DNA of 43,815 nucleotides from an uncultured Clostridia bacterium (GTDB taxonomy: Bacteria; Bacillota; Clostridia; Lachnospirales; Lachnospiraceae). Below are positions 16,515-24,253 of this stretch, piece after piece. Numbering within the stretch: the stretch's first letter is position 1; every line of letters starts with the position of its first letter. The stretch lies in NCBI GenBank assembly GCA_937895705.1, contig CALBKM010000049.1, positions 1 to 43,815 of the forward strand, given 5' to 3'. The notes under the pieces were generated by a model, which searched no databases, was not told the DNA's origin, and worked only from the letters and a program-made list of their open reading frames with translations. A program made the translations under genes and the position numbers.

Positions 16515-17201
16515 ATGGAGGATAATGTAAGAGAGATATGTGAAGCTACTTTTTTGGAAAAGAAAAAGGAATTGGAACCTGTTTTTCGTAGGTATGAGGA
16601 ACGTATCGCATCATTGGAACAGGAAGTGAAGATGTTACGCGAAGGGAATTATGTAGGAAACAGGAACGGTATGAAGTTAAATCAATTATCAGAAGCAGAG
16701 ATGAGACAATTATGTGGACTGGAGCTGGGGGAATGGCTGATTTATGAAAATAAAAAAAGATACAATTTCTTATACAGGGTACATCTTGACGGGACGGATA
16801 ATCAGCCGGTAACGAATTATCCGGTGGAGTTTGGTGGGGGGTGGGTTGATTCAGAACATGGAATTGTAGGATACTATGATGAAGAAGGGCAAGGTTTTTA
16901 TATAGAGGAGCTGACTAAATCCGGGTATATAATTTGTGATCCGCTTGATTCATGGAAGGTAAGATATATTGAACAGGGGTATAATCCGTGGGGACCTTTT
17001 GGAGGAGGGGCAGATGAAGCTGAGAATGAGGGTAAGATTGAGGATGAGGACGACGAGGTGCCACATCAAGAACAAGAGAGGCACTCGTTAATACAGAAAC
17101 AGTATGATTTGATGCTGGGAAATTATTGGAGGAATCCGGAAGAAGAATTTAGACGAAAAGTGCTAGAACGGAGTCGTGAGATGCTAGAGAGAGTTATTTA
17201 A
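16515..17201 (+). CDS. Coiled-coil plus single propeller-blade paralogue with acidic/basic tail
   Basis: From ATG 16515 the protein has 228 residues. It begins MEDNVREICEATFLEKKKEL, then PVFRRYEERIASLEQEVKML (coiled coil), then MRQLCGLELGEWLIYE and FLYRVHLDGTDNQPVTNYPV (blade). The tail contains Gly-Gly-Gly, an acidic run EDEDDE and a basic helix ending EEEFRRKVLERSREMLERVI. The start was set by alignment with its relatives and by GAAAGCGAG at 16500-16508, 6 bases upstream. A TTG at 16488 in frame has no ribosome site and would add 9 residues. A 127-bp gap with no other gene follows before the broken vWA copy. Confidence 0.75.
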   Translation: MEDNVREICEATFLEKKKELEPVFRRYEERIASLEQEVKMLREGNYVGNRNGMKLNQLSEAEMRQLCGLELGEWLIYENKKRYNFLYRVHLDGTDNQPVTNYPVEFGGGWVDSEHGIVGYYDEEGQGFYIEELTKSGYIICDPLDSWKVRYIEQGYNPWGPFGGGADEAENEGKIEDEDDEVPHQEQERHSLIQKQYDLMLGNYWRNPEEEFRRKVLERSREMLERVI

Positions 17202-17328
17202 GTGAGTAGCATGTTTTGTCTCATGATAAGTATGTTAAAGGGTATTCCGTGTATAAGTAGTTGATGTACAAAAGGATAATAGCAATAAAAGAAACAGACA
17301 CAAGAAAAACGAGCGGAGGAACAAAACA

Positions 17329-18095
17329 ATGAGTAACAACATGTTATTACAGGAACAGGATTTGGAAAACTATCCGACACCGCGTATACCGATTTGTTTA
17401 TGTCTGGATACAAGCGGCTCCATGGGTGAGGGAGAAGGCGATTGTGTGAAAACGGGAGAGAAAGCTTTTACAGATGGAGCGGAGAGGAATGTGGTAACGG
17501 GAGGTACGAGTAGAATTGATGAATTAAAAAAAGGTGTCGAGCTGTTTTGTGAGGCAATTCGGGACAGCAAAGTGGCGATGGATTATGTAGAAATCGGCAT
17601 TGTGACATTTGATAGTAATGCAACTTGTGTAATGGATTTTGCAAATATTGAATGACAGAATGAATTGCCGGAATTTGTCTCTCAGGGAGATACGGCAATG
17701 GGGGAAGGTGTGAATCTGGCATTGGATCTTTTGGAAAAGCGGAAGCAGGAGTATAAGGATAAAGGAGTGGATTATTATCAGCCTTGGTTGATAATAATGT
17801 CCGATGGTGAACCGAATGGAAGCACGGAAGAATTTGACAGAGCAGTACGTCGTGTCTCTGATATGGTGAAAGCAAAAGAGCTTACGGTGTTTCCGATTGG
17901 AGTAGGGGAGGAGGCAAACTTTAATACTTTGAGTGCTTTTTCTCAGAAATGTGCCCTCTTAGATTAAAAGGACTTAAGTTTAAAGATTTTTTTCCTGGGG
18001 GGAACGAAAGGATTATAGCGAAGGTATCGGAGCCTATTCCGGGAGAATCGGTGAAGTTTGATACGGAAGGAATGAAATGTTGGGCTGAGTTGTAA
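17329..18095 (+). pseudogene. Broken second TerY-like vWA gene
   Basis: ATG 17329 has GGAGG 9 bases upstream and gives a paralogue of the 14686 vWA protein: LCLDTSGSM, then VEIGIVTFDSNATCVMDFA. Reading stops at TGA 17653-17655, resumes in the same frame with the T and D of the metal site (GDTAMGE, IIMSDGEPNGS), then runs into a frameshift near 17945-17960. The ending recovered from another frame (LRLKGLKFKDFF, then PGESVKFDTEGMKCWAEL) matches the intact gene's end at 18095. A second indel around 17990-18020 is needed for full alignment. At least one stop and two indels make a functional product unlikely. Compared with the intact copy it carries an insertion of about 30 residues after the DxSxS motif. 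Confidence 0.85.
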
Positions 18096-18124
18096 GGTGT
18101 GCTTGATTTTGTTGGAGGTAGTTT

Positions 18125-19129
18125 ATGTGGAATATGATTCAGTGTGCGGTACAGGGGCGTGGGCATATCAGTACCGAAACACCTTGTCAGGATAAAACGT
18201 ATGTGTATTGTGAAAATGATACCTATGTAATCGCGCTGGCAGACGGTGCCGGATCGGCAAGATTATCGCACTACGGAGCCGAGTGTGTAACGAAAACCAT
18301 TTGTGATAGTCTGATAAAGGAATTTGATTTGTATTTTTCGGAAGATGACGGTGTTGCGGTCAAGAGAAAAATTATTCATGATTTATGGGATGTATTGGAA
18401 GCGGTTGCTTCGGAACAAGCTTGTGAAATAAAGGATTTGGCATCTACACTGCTTGTTGCAGCCGTAAACAAAGATAGGTATATTCTGATACATATTGGAG
18501 ATGGGGTAATAGGGTTCTTAAAGGATGATGAGTTAAAAGTTGCCACGCAACCGGAAAATGGGGAGTTTGCAAACACCACGGTTTTTGTTACTTCAACAGA
18601 TGTTCTGCACTCGATGAAAATACTAAAGGGGAATTTGGGTGCTATTACCGGATTTGTTTTAATGTCGGACGGAACGGAAAACAGCTTATACGATAAGAGA
18701 GAGAAGAGTTTGGCTCCGGCAGTAAAGAAACTGATGAAGTTGTCTTGGGTAATGTTAAAGGAATGCCTGGAAAGTGAAGTAAAAGAGTGTTTTGAGGAAG
18801 TAGTAAAGGCGGCAACCACAGATGATTGCAGTATTGCGATGTTGGTGAAAGAGGATAGTTTGTTTAGAGGGTATAATGAGCTGTCGAAGGCCCAAAAGGA
18901 TAAGATGCTAGGATTTGAAGCGGGGGAACTAAGTAAGAAAAGACGGAAACGGTATGATGCCATTTTGAACTATTTAGTAACACCGAACACATTGGACAAG
19001 GTGTCTTGGCAAATTTATACGCTGAAGAAATATACAAAGCGATATATGGAACGATTATTAGAACAAAATCTGATTGTAAAACAGAACGAATTATACCGGA
19101 CAGCGGTGATTTTGAATAAGGATACATGA
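18125..19129 (+). CDS. PP2C-family Ser/Thr phosphatase with C-terminal helical extension
   Basis: The 334-residue protein has the PP2C metal motifs CQDKTY (D23), LADGAGSA (D40), HIGDG (D126), MSDGTE (D182) and TDDCS (D233/D234). The acidic residues for a two-metal centre are all present. An additional segment of about 90 residues (245-334) is basic and helical, with RKRYDAILNYL, then RYMERLLEQNLIVK, and looks like a winged-helix or docking module; I cannot name it. GGAGG is 6 bases from the ATG. It is the phosphatase of the triad with the PIN-kinase protein and the vWA protein, and probably reverses their phosphorylation. Confidence 0.9.
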   Translation: MWNMIQCAVQGRGHISTETPCQDKTYVYCENDTYVIALADGAGSARLSHYGAECVTKTICDSLIKEFDLYFSEDDGVAVKRKIIHDLWDVLEAVASEQACEIKDLASTLLVAAVNKDRYILIHIGDGVIGFLKDDELKVATQPENGEFANTTVFVTSTDVLHSMKILKGNLGAITGFVLMSDGTENSLYDKREKSLAPAVKKLMKLSWVMLKECLESEVKECFEEVVKAATTDDCSIAMLVKEDSLFRGYNELSKAQKDKMLGFEAGELSKKRRKRYDAILNYLVTPNTLDKVSWQIYTLKKYTKRYMERLLEQNLIVKQNELYRTAVILNKDT

Positions 19130-19151
19130 GGAAAGGAGATACCGGGGAGAG

Positions 19152-22130
19152 ATGGAACAATTCATATTGAACTTTGTCAAGAATCCGGAGAGTTATTATC
19201 TTGAAGATGACAATCGGATTATCATCAGGTCGAATCCGGAAATACGTTTGGATGATGTGGTGTTTTATCGAATTGATCGAATTACCTATGAAGATAAAGC
19301 TCCACGCAAAGAGGCTTTGGAGAATGTGCTTAGTGCTATGCGCATCAAAGGGGTTAACTTTATTTATCTGATAAAGGGAGATAAAAGGGGCGTGTCGTTT
19401 TATTACGGCATAGCAAGGGACTTGATTCAAACGATACCAATCACGTATTCGATGGGGGAATTGGGAGAGATGGTGCTGAAACCGAGTCTTGACAGTAATT
19501 TTAGGGGGAGTAAGGTGACAAAACTTTCAGATTCGGAAGAACAGGGAATCATTGATACATTAGCGCAAATGAAATTTGTCGGAAGTTTGGACGGTGTCCC
19601 GGGAATCAATGGTGATAATGAGAATTATCAGGGAATGGACCGAATGGTAGATGCGATGATGGGAGACGAGTTTGCCTTCTTAGTTATTGCAAAGGCATTA
19701 CCGACAAATGCAGTTCGACATTTTGAGAGAAACATTTATGAGTTTTATGACCGGTTGGTTCCGCTGTCGAAGAAAACAGTTCAAAAGGGTGAAAACAATG
19801 GAACAACTACGATTAATAATCGTGCAGAAGGAGAAAATCATTCAGATGCCCATCAAGATCAAGAAGGTAAGACAACTAACTTTGGAAAAACAACGCAAGA
19901 TTCCAGAACTACTAAGAGTGACTATAGCGATGACAGAACAGAAAGTTTTACTACGGTAGACGCGACCAAGGCGTATCAAAAGAGTAAAACGACATCGGAT
20001 ACCCATACAGACGGAACATCGCTAACCACTACTACTGGGACAAATGTTTCGGAAGGTGAGTCGAAGAGTACCAGTTACGATTTTTCTAACAAAGATGCGC
20101 AAGAATGGTTAAAGTACATAGATGATGTGATTTTAAAACGCCTGGATTACGGAAAAGGAAAGGGAATGTTTATTTCTACTATTTCTTTATTTACAATGAA
20201 CGAAGCATCTATGTTGAAACTGGAAAATACCGTTACAGCATTGTTTTCGGGGGATAGTGGAAATAAAGTACCGCTTCGGAAATTGGCTTTAGACAGAAAA
20301 GGACAACGGCAGGATGTGTTGCGAAATTTCCAGATTCCGATTGCTGAGTTGGTGCATGAGATTTCAGAGAATGAAGTGTTTACCAGAACTGCTTTGTCAC
20401 AATATGTAACAAAGGAAAGAGCTTTTTTGGGAAATTGGTTTTCTACAAACGAACTTGGTATCATTGCAGGAATACCACAAAAAGAGATTGTGGGTCTTGC
20501 GTTACGGGAAGAGGTTGAATTCGGCTTAAATTATAATAGTAAAATAAAAGAAAAGGATAAAGTTGTTCTTGGCAATATGGTTCAAAGTGGAAATGAGTTG
20601 CAGAATATTTCTGTTTCATTGGATCGTAACGAATTGAGAAGTCATGTATTTGTGGTGGGAGCTACCGGTGGAGGAAAGACAACAACGTGTCAAACGTTGC
20701 TCTTACGGAGCAAGATGCCTTTTTTGGTAATAGAGCCGGCGAAAACGGAATATCGCCTGTTGACCAAGAAATTAGATGATGTACTAATCTTTACGTTGGG
20801 AAAGGATCGATTAGCTCCGTTTCGGTTGAATCCGTTTGAGTTTTACTCACATGAATCCATTTCTTCTCACGTTGATATGGTTATGGCAAGTATTAAAGCG
20901 GCATTTGATATGGAAGCGGCGATACCACAGGTAATTGAACGGGCAATTTATGCGTGCTATGAGGATTGCGGCTGGGATGTGGCGAATGATACCAATAAGT
21001 ACTACACGACGGAGGAAATCGACAAAGGTGCATTTGCATTTCCTACATTGGGTGAATTACTGAAAAAAGTAGAGAAAGTGGTGTTGGAACAGGGATTCGA
21101 TGACAGGCTTAGAAATGATTATATCGGATCGATTAAAGCACGACTTCAAAGTCTGACTCTCGGATCGAAAGGATTAATGTTAAATACAAAACGTTCGTTG
21201 GATTTCAGAGAGTTGGTTCACAAAAAGGTTATTATTGAACTGGAGGAGGTGAGAAGTGGCTCAGAGAAGGCACTGATAATGGGTTTTGTATTGTCATGTC
21301 TCAGAGAAGCAATCAAGGAAGCTTATTCTAAAGATCCAGACAATTTTAGTCATATAACTCTTGTGGAAGAAGCGCACCGTCTGCTCGGAAAGTATGAACC
21401 GGGTGATTCGCTTACAAAGAAACAAGGTGTGGAAATGTTTGCCGATATGCTTGCAGAAGTCAGAAAGTACGGAGAAGCGTTGATGATTGTAGATCAGATT
21501 CCGGGCAAGATGACGCCGGAGGTGTTGAAGAATACAAATACGAAGATTGTACACAAGATTTTTGCTCAGGATGATAAGGAAGCAATCGGAAATACGATGG
21601 CATTGTCACGCGAACAGAAGGAATTTCTATCGTTTCTGGATAAAGGGCGTGCCGTTGTATTTTCACAGGGGTGGGATAGCAGTATTCAAGTTCAGATTGC
21701 ACAAGAAACATATACGGATAAGGCTATTATTGATGAAGAGACAATAAGAGCACGCGCAATTGAGTATTACTGTAAAACGTATTTCACCGGAATTTTCCCA
21801 AGTTTAAGATGTTGTGGTCAGGTGCCTACAAGAGAAGTGTTTGAAGAACATTTAAAATACCAGAGTGAATTAAAGTCTTTGACTGCTGAGTTCGAATCCA
21901 GTATCGAGGGGAATAAAGCTACGAAAAGGCTTGAGACAGCAATCAGTAAACTCGAAAATATTCTATCCTTGACGGAACAGGCAAAATTTATTTGTGAAGA
22001 TATTTATTATAAAGATTCGGAGGAGAAGAGATTAAATGAGATATGTTCGTTACTTTTTGACGTGAAGAACGGCAAAATGGACCTTACAAAGTATGACGAT
22101 TTGAATTACGAAAGGAGAATAAGAAAATGA
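19152..22130 (+). CDS. HerA/DUF87-family ATPase with disordered Thr/Ser-rich insert
   Basis: The 992-residue protein carries Walker A GATGGGKT (503-510), Walker B ITLVEEAHRLL (735-745) and the HerA-type segment DQIPGKMTPEVLKNTNTKIV (781-800). These define a FtsK/HerA hexameric motor of the DUF87 type, which moves DNA or helps nucleases. The N-terminal 200 residues are unrecognised. Residues about 210-312 are low complexity, rich in Thr, Ser, Asp and Lys, with no hydrophobic runs, so probably disordered and a good kinase target. The C-terminal 120 residues are coiled-coil-like. AAAGGAG lies 13 bases upstream. The last 4 bases overlap the next gene (ATGA), so the two are translationally coupled. 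The motor family is confident; the role in the system is inferred. Confidence 0.88.
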   Translation: MEQFILNFVKNPESYYLEDDNRIIIRSNPEIRLDDVVFYRIDRITYEDKAPRKEALENVLSAMRIKGVNFIYLIKGDKRGVSFYYGIARDLIQTIPITYSMGELGEMVLKPSLDSNFRGSKVTKLSDSEEQGIIDTLAQMKFVGSLDGVPGINGDNENYQGMDRMVDAMMGDEFAFLVIAKALPTNAVRHFERNIYEFYDRLVPLSKKTVQKGENNGTTTINNRAEGENHSDAHQDQEGKTTNFGKTTQDSRTTKSDYSDDRTESFTTVDATKAYQKSKTTSDTHTDGTSLTTTTGTNVSEGESKSTSYDFSNKDAQEWLKYIDDVILKRLDYGKGKGMFISTISLFTMNEASMLKLENTVTALFSGDSGNKVPLRKLALDRKGQRQDVLRNFQIPIAELVHEISENEVFTRTALSQYVTKERAFLGNWFSTNELGIIAGIPQKEIVGLALREEVEFGLNYNSKIKEKDKVVLGNMVQSGNELQNISVSLDRNELRSHVFVVGATGGGKTTTCQTLLLRSKMPFLVIEPAKTEYRLLTKKLDDVLIFTLGKDRLAPFRLNPFEFYSHESISSHVDMVMASIKAAFDMEAAIPQVIERAIYACYEDCGWDVANDTNKYYTTEEIDKGAFAFPTLGELLKKVEKVVLEQGFDDRLRNDYIGSIKARLQSLTLGSKGLMLNTKRSLDFRELVHKKVIIELEEVRSGSEKALIMGFVLSCLREAIKEAYSKDPDNFSHITLVEEAHRLLGKYEPGDSLTKKQGVEMFADMLAEVRKYGEALMIVDQIPGKMTPEVLKNTNTKIVHKIFAQDDKEAIGNTMALSREQKEFLSFLDKGRAVVFSQGWDSSIQVQIAQETYTDKAIIDEETIRARAIEYYCKTYFTGIFPSLRCCGQVPTREVFEEHLKYQSELKSLTAEFESSIEGNKATKRLETAISKLENILSLTEQAKFICEDIYYKDSEEKRLNEICSLLFDVKNGKMDLTKYDDLNYERRIRK

Positions 22131-22852
22131 GTATTTTAGCAGCAATTGGAGCAGGTTTGGCGGCAATCGGAACATTTATTTCAACAGCAATTTCAACCGT
22201 GGGACCGGTTATTGCAACAGCAGTGAGTACATTTGTTGCGAAACTTCCGCCAGCACTTGAAGTGGCACAAAAAATAGTAAACATTGCATCTACAGTAATG
22301 AACGGTGTAAGTGCAATTATGAATTTGGGACCGGAGGATGAGGATGTTGCAGCTTTAGGGGCAAAAACAATGCAGGATAATGTACGACCAAAAGCAGAAG
22401 GGGAGTCGGCAAAGGAATATCTTGATTATTTGCGAAATGATGTGACTTTAAACGAAGAAGAATTTGAAGAATTAAGTGACTATGATAAGATGAGATGTGA
22501 AGCACTTGGTACTTTTATGATTGCGAAGTCTATCGAAGAGAAGGCAGGAGTAGAATTGTCTCCGGACTTTGTGATGGCAATATCAAAAGCAAAATTGAGT
22601 GCTGAACAGACAGAGAAGTTAATCAGTGCAATGTCTGAGTCGCGGATGGAATCCCAGGAAATCTATAAGTTTATTTCCAGAGCACCTGAGATGACTTTAG
22701 AAGAGAAAAATGAGGCGGAAAAAGTTGTCATAGATGCGATAGCAGAAGTATCACCGGAGTTATCAGAGGATGAAATTCAAAATGAAGTTATGGCAATGAA
22801 GCAGGAATATTGGACAATGGAAGAGAGTATTAAGGCGACAAATAACCAATAA
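22127..22852 (+). CDS. Protein with hydrophobic, small-residue-rich N-terminus
   Basis: This 241-residue protein starts within the stop of the HerA-type gene. Residues 1-66 are rich in Ala, Gly, Ile, Ser and Thr (AAIGAGLAAIGTFISTAIST, then GPVIATAVSTFV) with almost no charge, a pattern of membrane-inserting or glycine-zipper helices rather than a signal peptide. Residues 75-241 are acidic and helical with no recognised domain. It could be a pore-forming effector held in check by the rest of the operon, or a membrane anchor for the motor; both ideas are inference. No homologue comes to mind. Confidence 0.7.
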   Translation: MSILAAIGAGLAAIGTFISTAISTVGPVIATAVSTFVAKLPPALEVAQKIVNIASTVMNGVSAIMNLGPEDEDVAALGAKTMQDNVRPKAEGESAKEYLDYLRNDVTLNEEEFEELSDYDKMRCEALGTFMIAKSIEEKAGVELSPDFVMAISKAKLSAEQTEKLISAMSESRMESQEIYKFISRAPEMTLEEKNEAEKVVIDAIAEVSPELSEDEIQNEVMAMKQEYWTMEESIKATNNQ

Positions 22853-22890
22853 TGTGACAAGTGGTAGGTAGTTACTAAGGAGGTAGGATT

Positions 22891-23154
22891 ATGGCGAACG
22901 ATGAATGGCAATTTGTAGGCGTAAATATTAGAAACTTAAATGATCCGAACAAACCGAATACATGTAAGGTATATGGTCCGGGGGTAGTGACGTCTTATGA
23001 AGAAGATGAGGAAGAAGAGGATGGATGGCATAAGATTTATGTAAATAGTAGCCCTGATGACAATTATGAGGAAGAAGACGAAGAGGAAGAAGATGAGTTG
23101 ACGTCAATTCTTAAAAAGTTAAGTGCTGAATGGGTGACTTATGACGGCGATTAA
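22891..23154 (+). CDS. Small highly acidic protein
   Basis: The 87-residue protein has two acidic runs (YEEDEEEEDGW near 42-52 and NYEEEDEEEEDEL near 59-71). The N-terminus, WQFVGVNIRNLNDPNKPNT, could form a small beta unit. It has an excellent ribosome site (AAGGAGGT) 5 bases before the ATG. Its strong negative charge suggests a nucleic-acid mimic or a chaperone/antitoxin for the neighbouring hydrophobic protein, but there is no direct evidence. Not recognised. Confidence 0.65.
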   Translation: MANDEWQFVGVNIRNLNDPNKPNTCKVYGPGVVTSYEEDEEEEDGWHKIYVNSSPDDNYEEEDEEEEDELTSILKKLSAEWVTYDGD

Positions 23155-23177
23155 CTAATGTCAGAAAGGTAAAATCT

Positions 23178-23651
23178 ATGGAAGTAATAGAATTAATAGT
23201 AACGATTATCGCATCATTTGTTTTGGGCGGCTGGCTTACATTGAAGTTCAATTATCATAGTCTATTTGCCGGGACTGTATCAAAAAGCAGAATGGAGTGG
23301 ATTAATTGCTTCCGGGAGGAAATAGCGGTTATTATTGCTGCACTTGAGACAGAATGTGCGAAATGTAATTCGTCGGAAGCGCAGAAGCAGTGTCCGAAAG
23401 TAGAAGAATGTCCGTATAGGTATGAAGCATATAAAGCAAGGGCTAAACTGCGTACTCGCTTGAATATGGATACATCTCGGTACGGAAATGAGTATAACGA
23501 AACAGTGGATGAAGTATTAAAGAGTTTGAAGTTTGATGGGACAGATGAAAAGGAGAAAAATATAGAGGTTCTAATTGAACTAGCCAGAGATATTTTAGAA
23601 CCGGAATGGAGACGAGTGAAGAAAGAAGCACAAGGGAGGCAAAAGAAATGA
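23178..23651 (+). CDS. Membrane-anchored small protein, unknown
   Basis: The 157-residue protein has one N-terminal membrane helix (about 4-24). A helical domain follows with SRMEWINCFREEIAVIIAAL, a cysteine cluster (C-x2-C and C-x5-C spaced pairs near 60-75) and KLRTRLNMD. The combination of an R-x-E-W-I-x-x-F-R stretch and a later LxLxLN-type stretch recurs, from memory, in small membrane proteins on phages and defence islands, but I cannot assign a family. The 3' end overlaps the next gene. Function is unknown. Confidence 0.65.
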   Translation: MEVIELIVTIIASFVLGGWLTLKFNYHSLFAGTVSKSRMEWINCFREEIAVIIAALETECAKCNSSEAQKQCPKVEECPYRYEAYKARAKLRTRLNMDTSRYGNEYNETVDEVLKSLKFDGTDEKEKNIEVLIELARDILEPEWRRVKKEAQGRQKK

Positions 23652-23965
23652 TGTGCTGTTTGGAAAACTGTGTGAAAGAAGTAAGAGTATATGAGATAGG
23701 AGACAACCTTACATGTGTTTTGCATTGTTTAATCCTATTCTTAATCATTTTAGCGATAATTGTTGCTGTTTGCTATTATACAAATAAAAAGTGTGAAAAG
23801 GAAAAGCATACAGAAAGGTTGAATGGTTCTGAATCGATTAGAGGAAGATTGCGAAAAGATTGTGTATATGGTGAGTATGAAATTGTAGTTCGTGAAAACA
23901 AGGATGCAAGTAAAGGGTATTATGTTTCTGTAAGAAGTGCGTGTGAAAGAAGAGGAGAGGGGTGA
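23648..23965 (+). CDS. Small single-pass membrane protein
   Basis: From ATG 23648 the protein has 105 residues. It has a Cys-rich start (MMCCLENC), one strongly hydrophobic helix (about 22-43) and a basic cytoplasmic tail, with GEYEIVVRENKD then GYYVSVRSACERR. GGGAGG at 23634-23639 lies 8 bases upstream; a longer reading from 23606 runs within the preceding gene and has no ribosome site. It overlaps the previous stop codon, so it is coupled to it. No family recognised. Confidence 0.6.
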   Translation: MMCCLENCVKEVRVYEIGDNLTCVLHCLILFLIILAIIVAVCYYTNKKCEKEKHTERLNGSESIRGRLRKDCVYGEYEIVVRENKDASKGYYVSVRSACERRGEG

Positions 23966-23969
23966 TACC

Positions 23970-24131
23970 ATGACCATCTTACCTGTCATAAAAACATGCC
24001 CGGCCTGTTATAAGAAGTACAGCTGGAATCCGGATTTGGGTCATTTTCGTTGTCCGAATTGCGGTGGTCTGGGGGACGGGAAAAAGCATATCTTAAGAAA
24101 GATGTTTGATAAGAAGAAAAAGGGAAACTGA
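23970..24131 (+). CDS. Zinc-ribbon microprotein
   Basis: This 53-residue protein is essentially one zinc ribbon: CPACYKKY (C10, C13), then CPNCGG (C29, C32), followed by a Lys-rich tail. The start at ATG 23970 lies 4 bases after the previous stop, with a purine-rich GAGAGG upstream. It closes the accessory operon, directly before the terminator at 24135. A role in protein or nucleic-acid contact is likely, nothing more specific. Confidence 0.6.
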   Translation: MTILPVIKTCPACYKKYSWNPDLGHFRCPNCGGLGDGKKHILRKMFDKKKKGN

Positions 24132-24134
24132 CAG

Positions 24135-24167
24135 AAACGCCATCGGCTATCAGACAGGTGGCGTTTT
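24135..24167 (+). terminator. Terminator of the accessory operon
   Basis: AAACGCCA (24135-24142) pairs exactly with TGGCGTTT (24159-24166), followed by T. It sits 4 bases after the zinc-ribbon stop codon and marks the right edge of the AT-rich operon. Confidence 0.8.
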
Positions 24168-24178
24168 GCAATTCCCCC

Positions 24179-24207
24179 TTGCATTCTCCACCCCCATGTG
24201 CTATACT
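24179..24207 (+). promoter_or_regulatory. Promoter of the 24254 lipoprotein gene
   Basis: TTGCAT (24179-24184), a 17-base spacer and TATACT (24202-24207) with a TG at 24199-24200 make a good sigma-A-type extended -10 promoter, 46 bases before the start codon. Confidence 0.65.
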
Positions 24208-24253
24208 TGCCTTTGTTGTTTTTTGATAATTTATAAACAAAGGGAGAGTAATT

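Noticed and set aside
17653..17655. TGA in the second vWA gene as a selenocysteine or Trp recoding site
   Set aside because: The same gene has further indels downstream, the intact paralogue has no Cys or Trp there, and no recoding hairpin was seen just after it.
11602..24131. Prophage or integrative element
   Set aside because: No integrase, portal, capsid, relaxase or attachment repeats were found; the module is a plain operon bordered by terminators.
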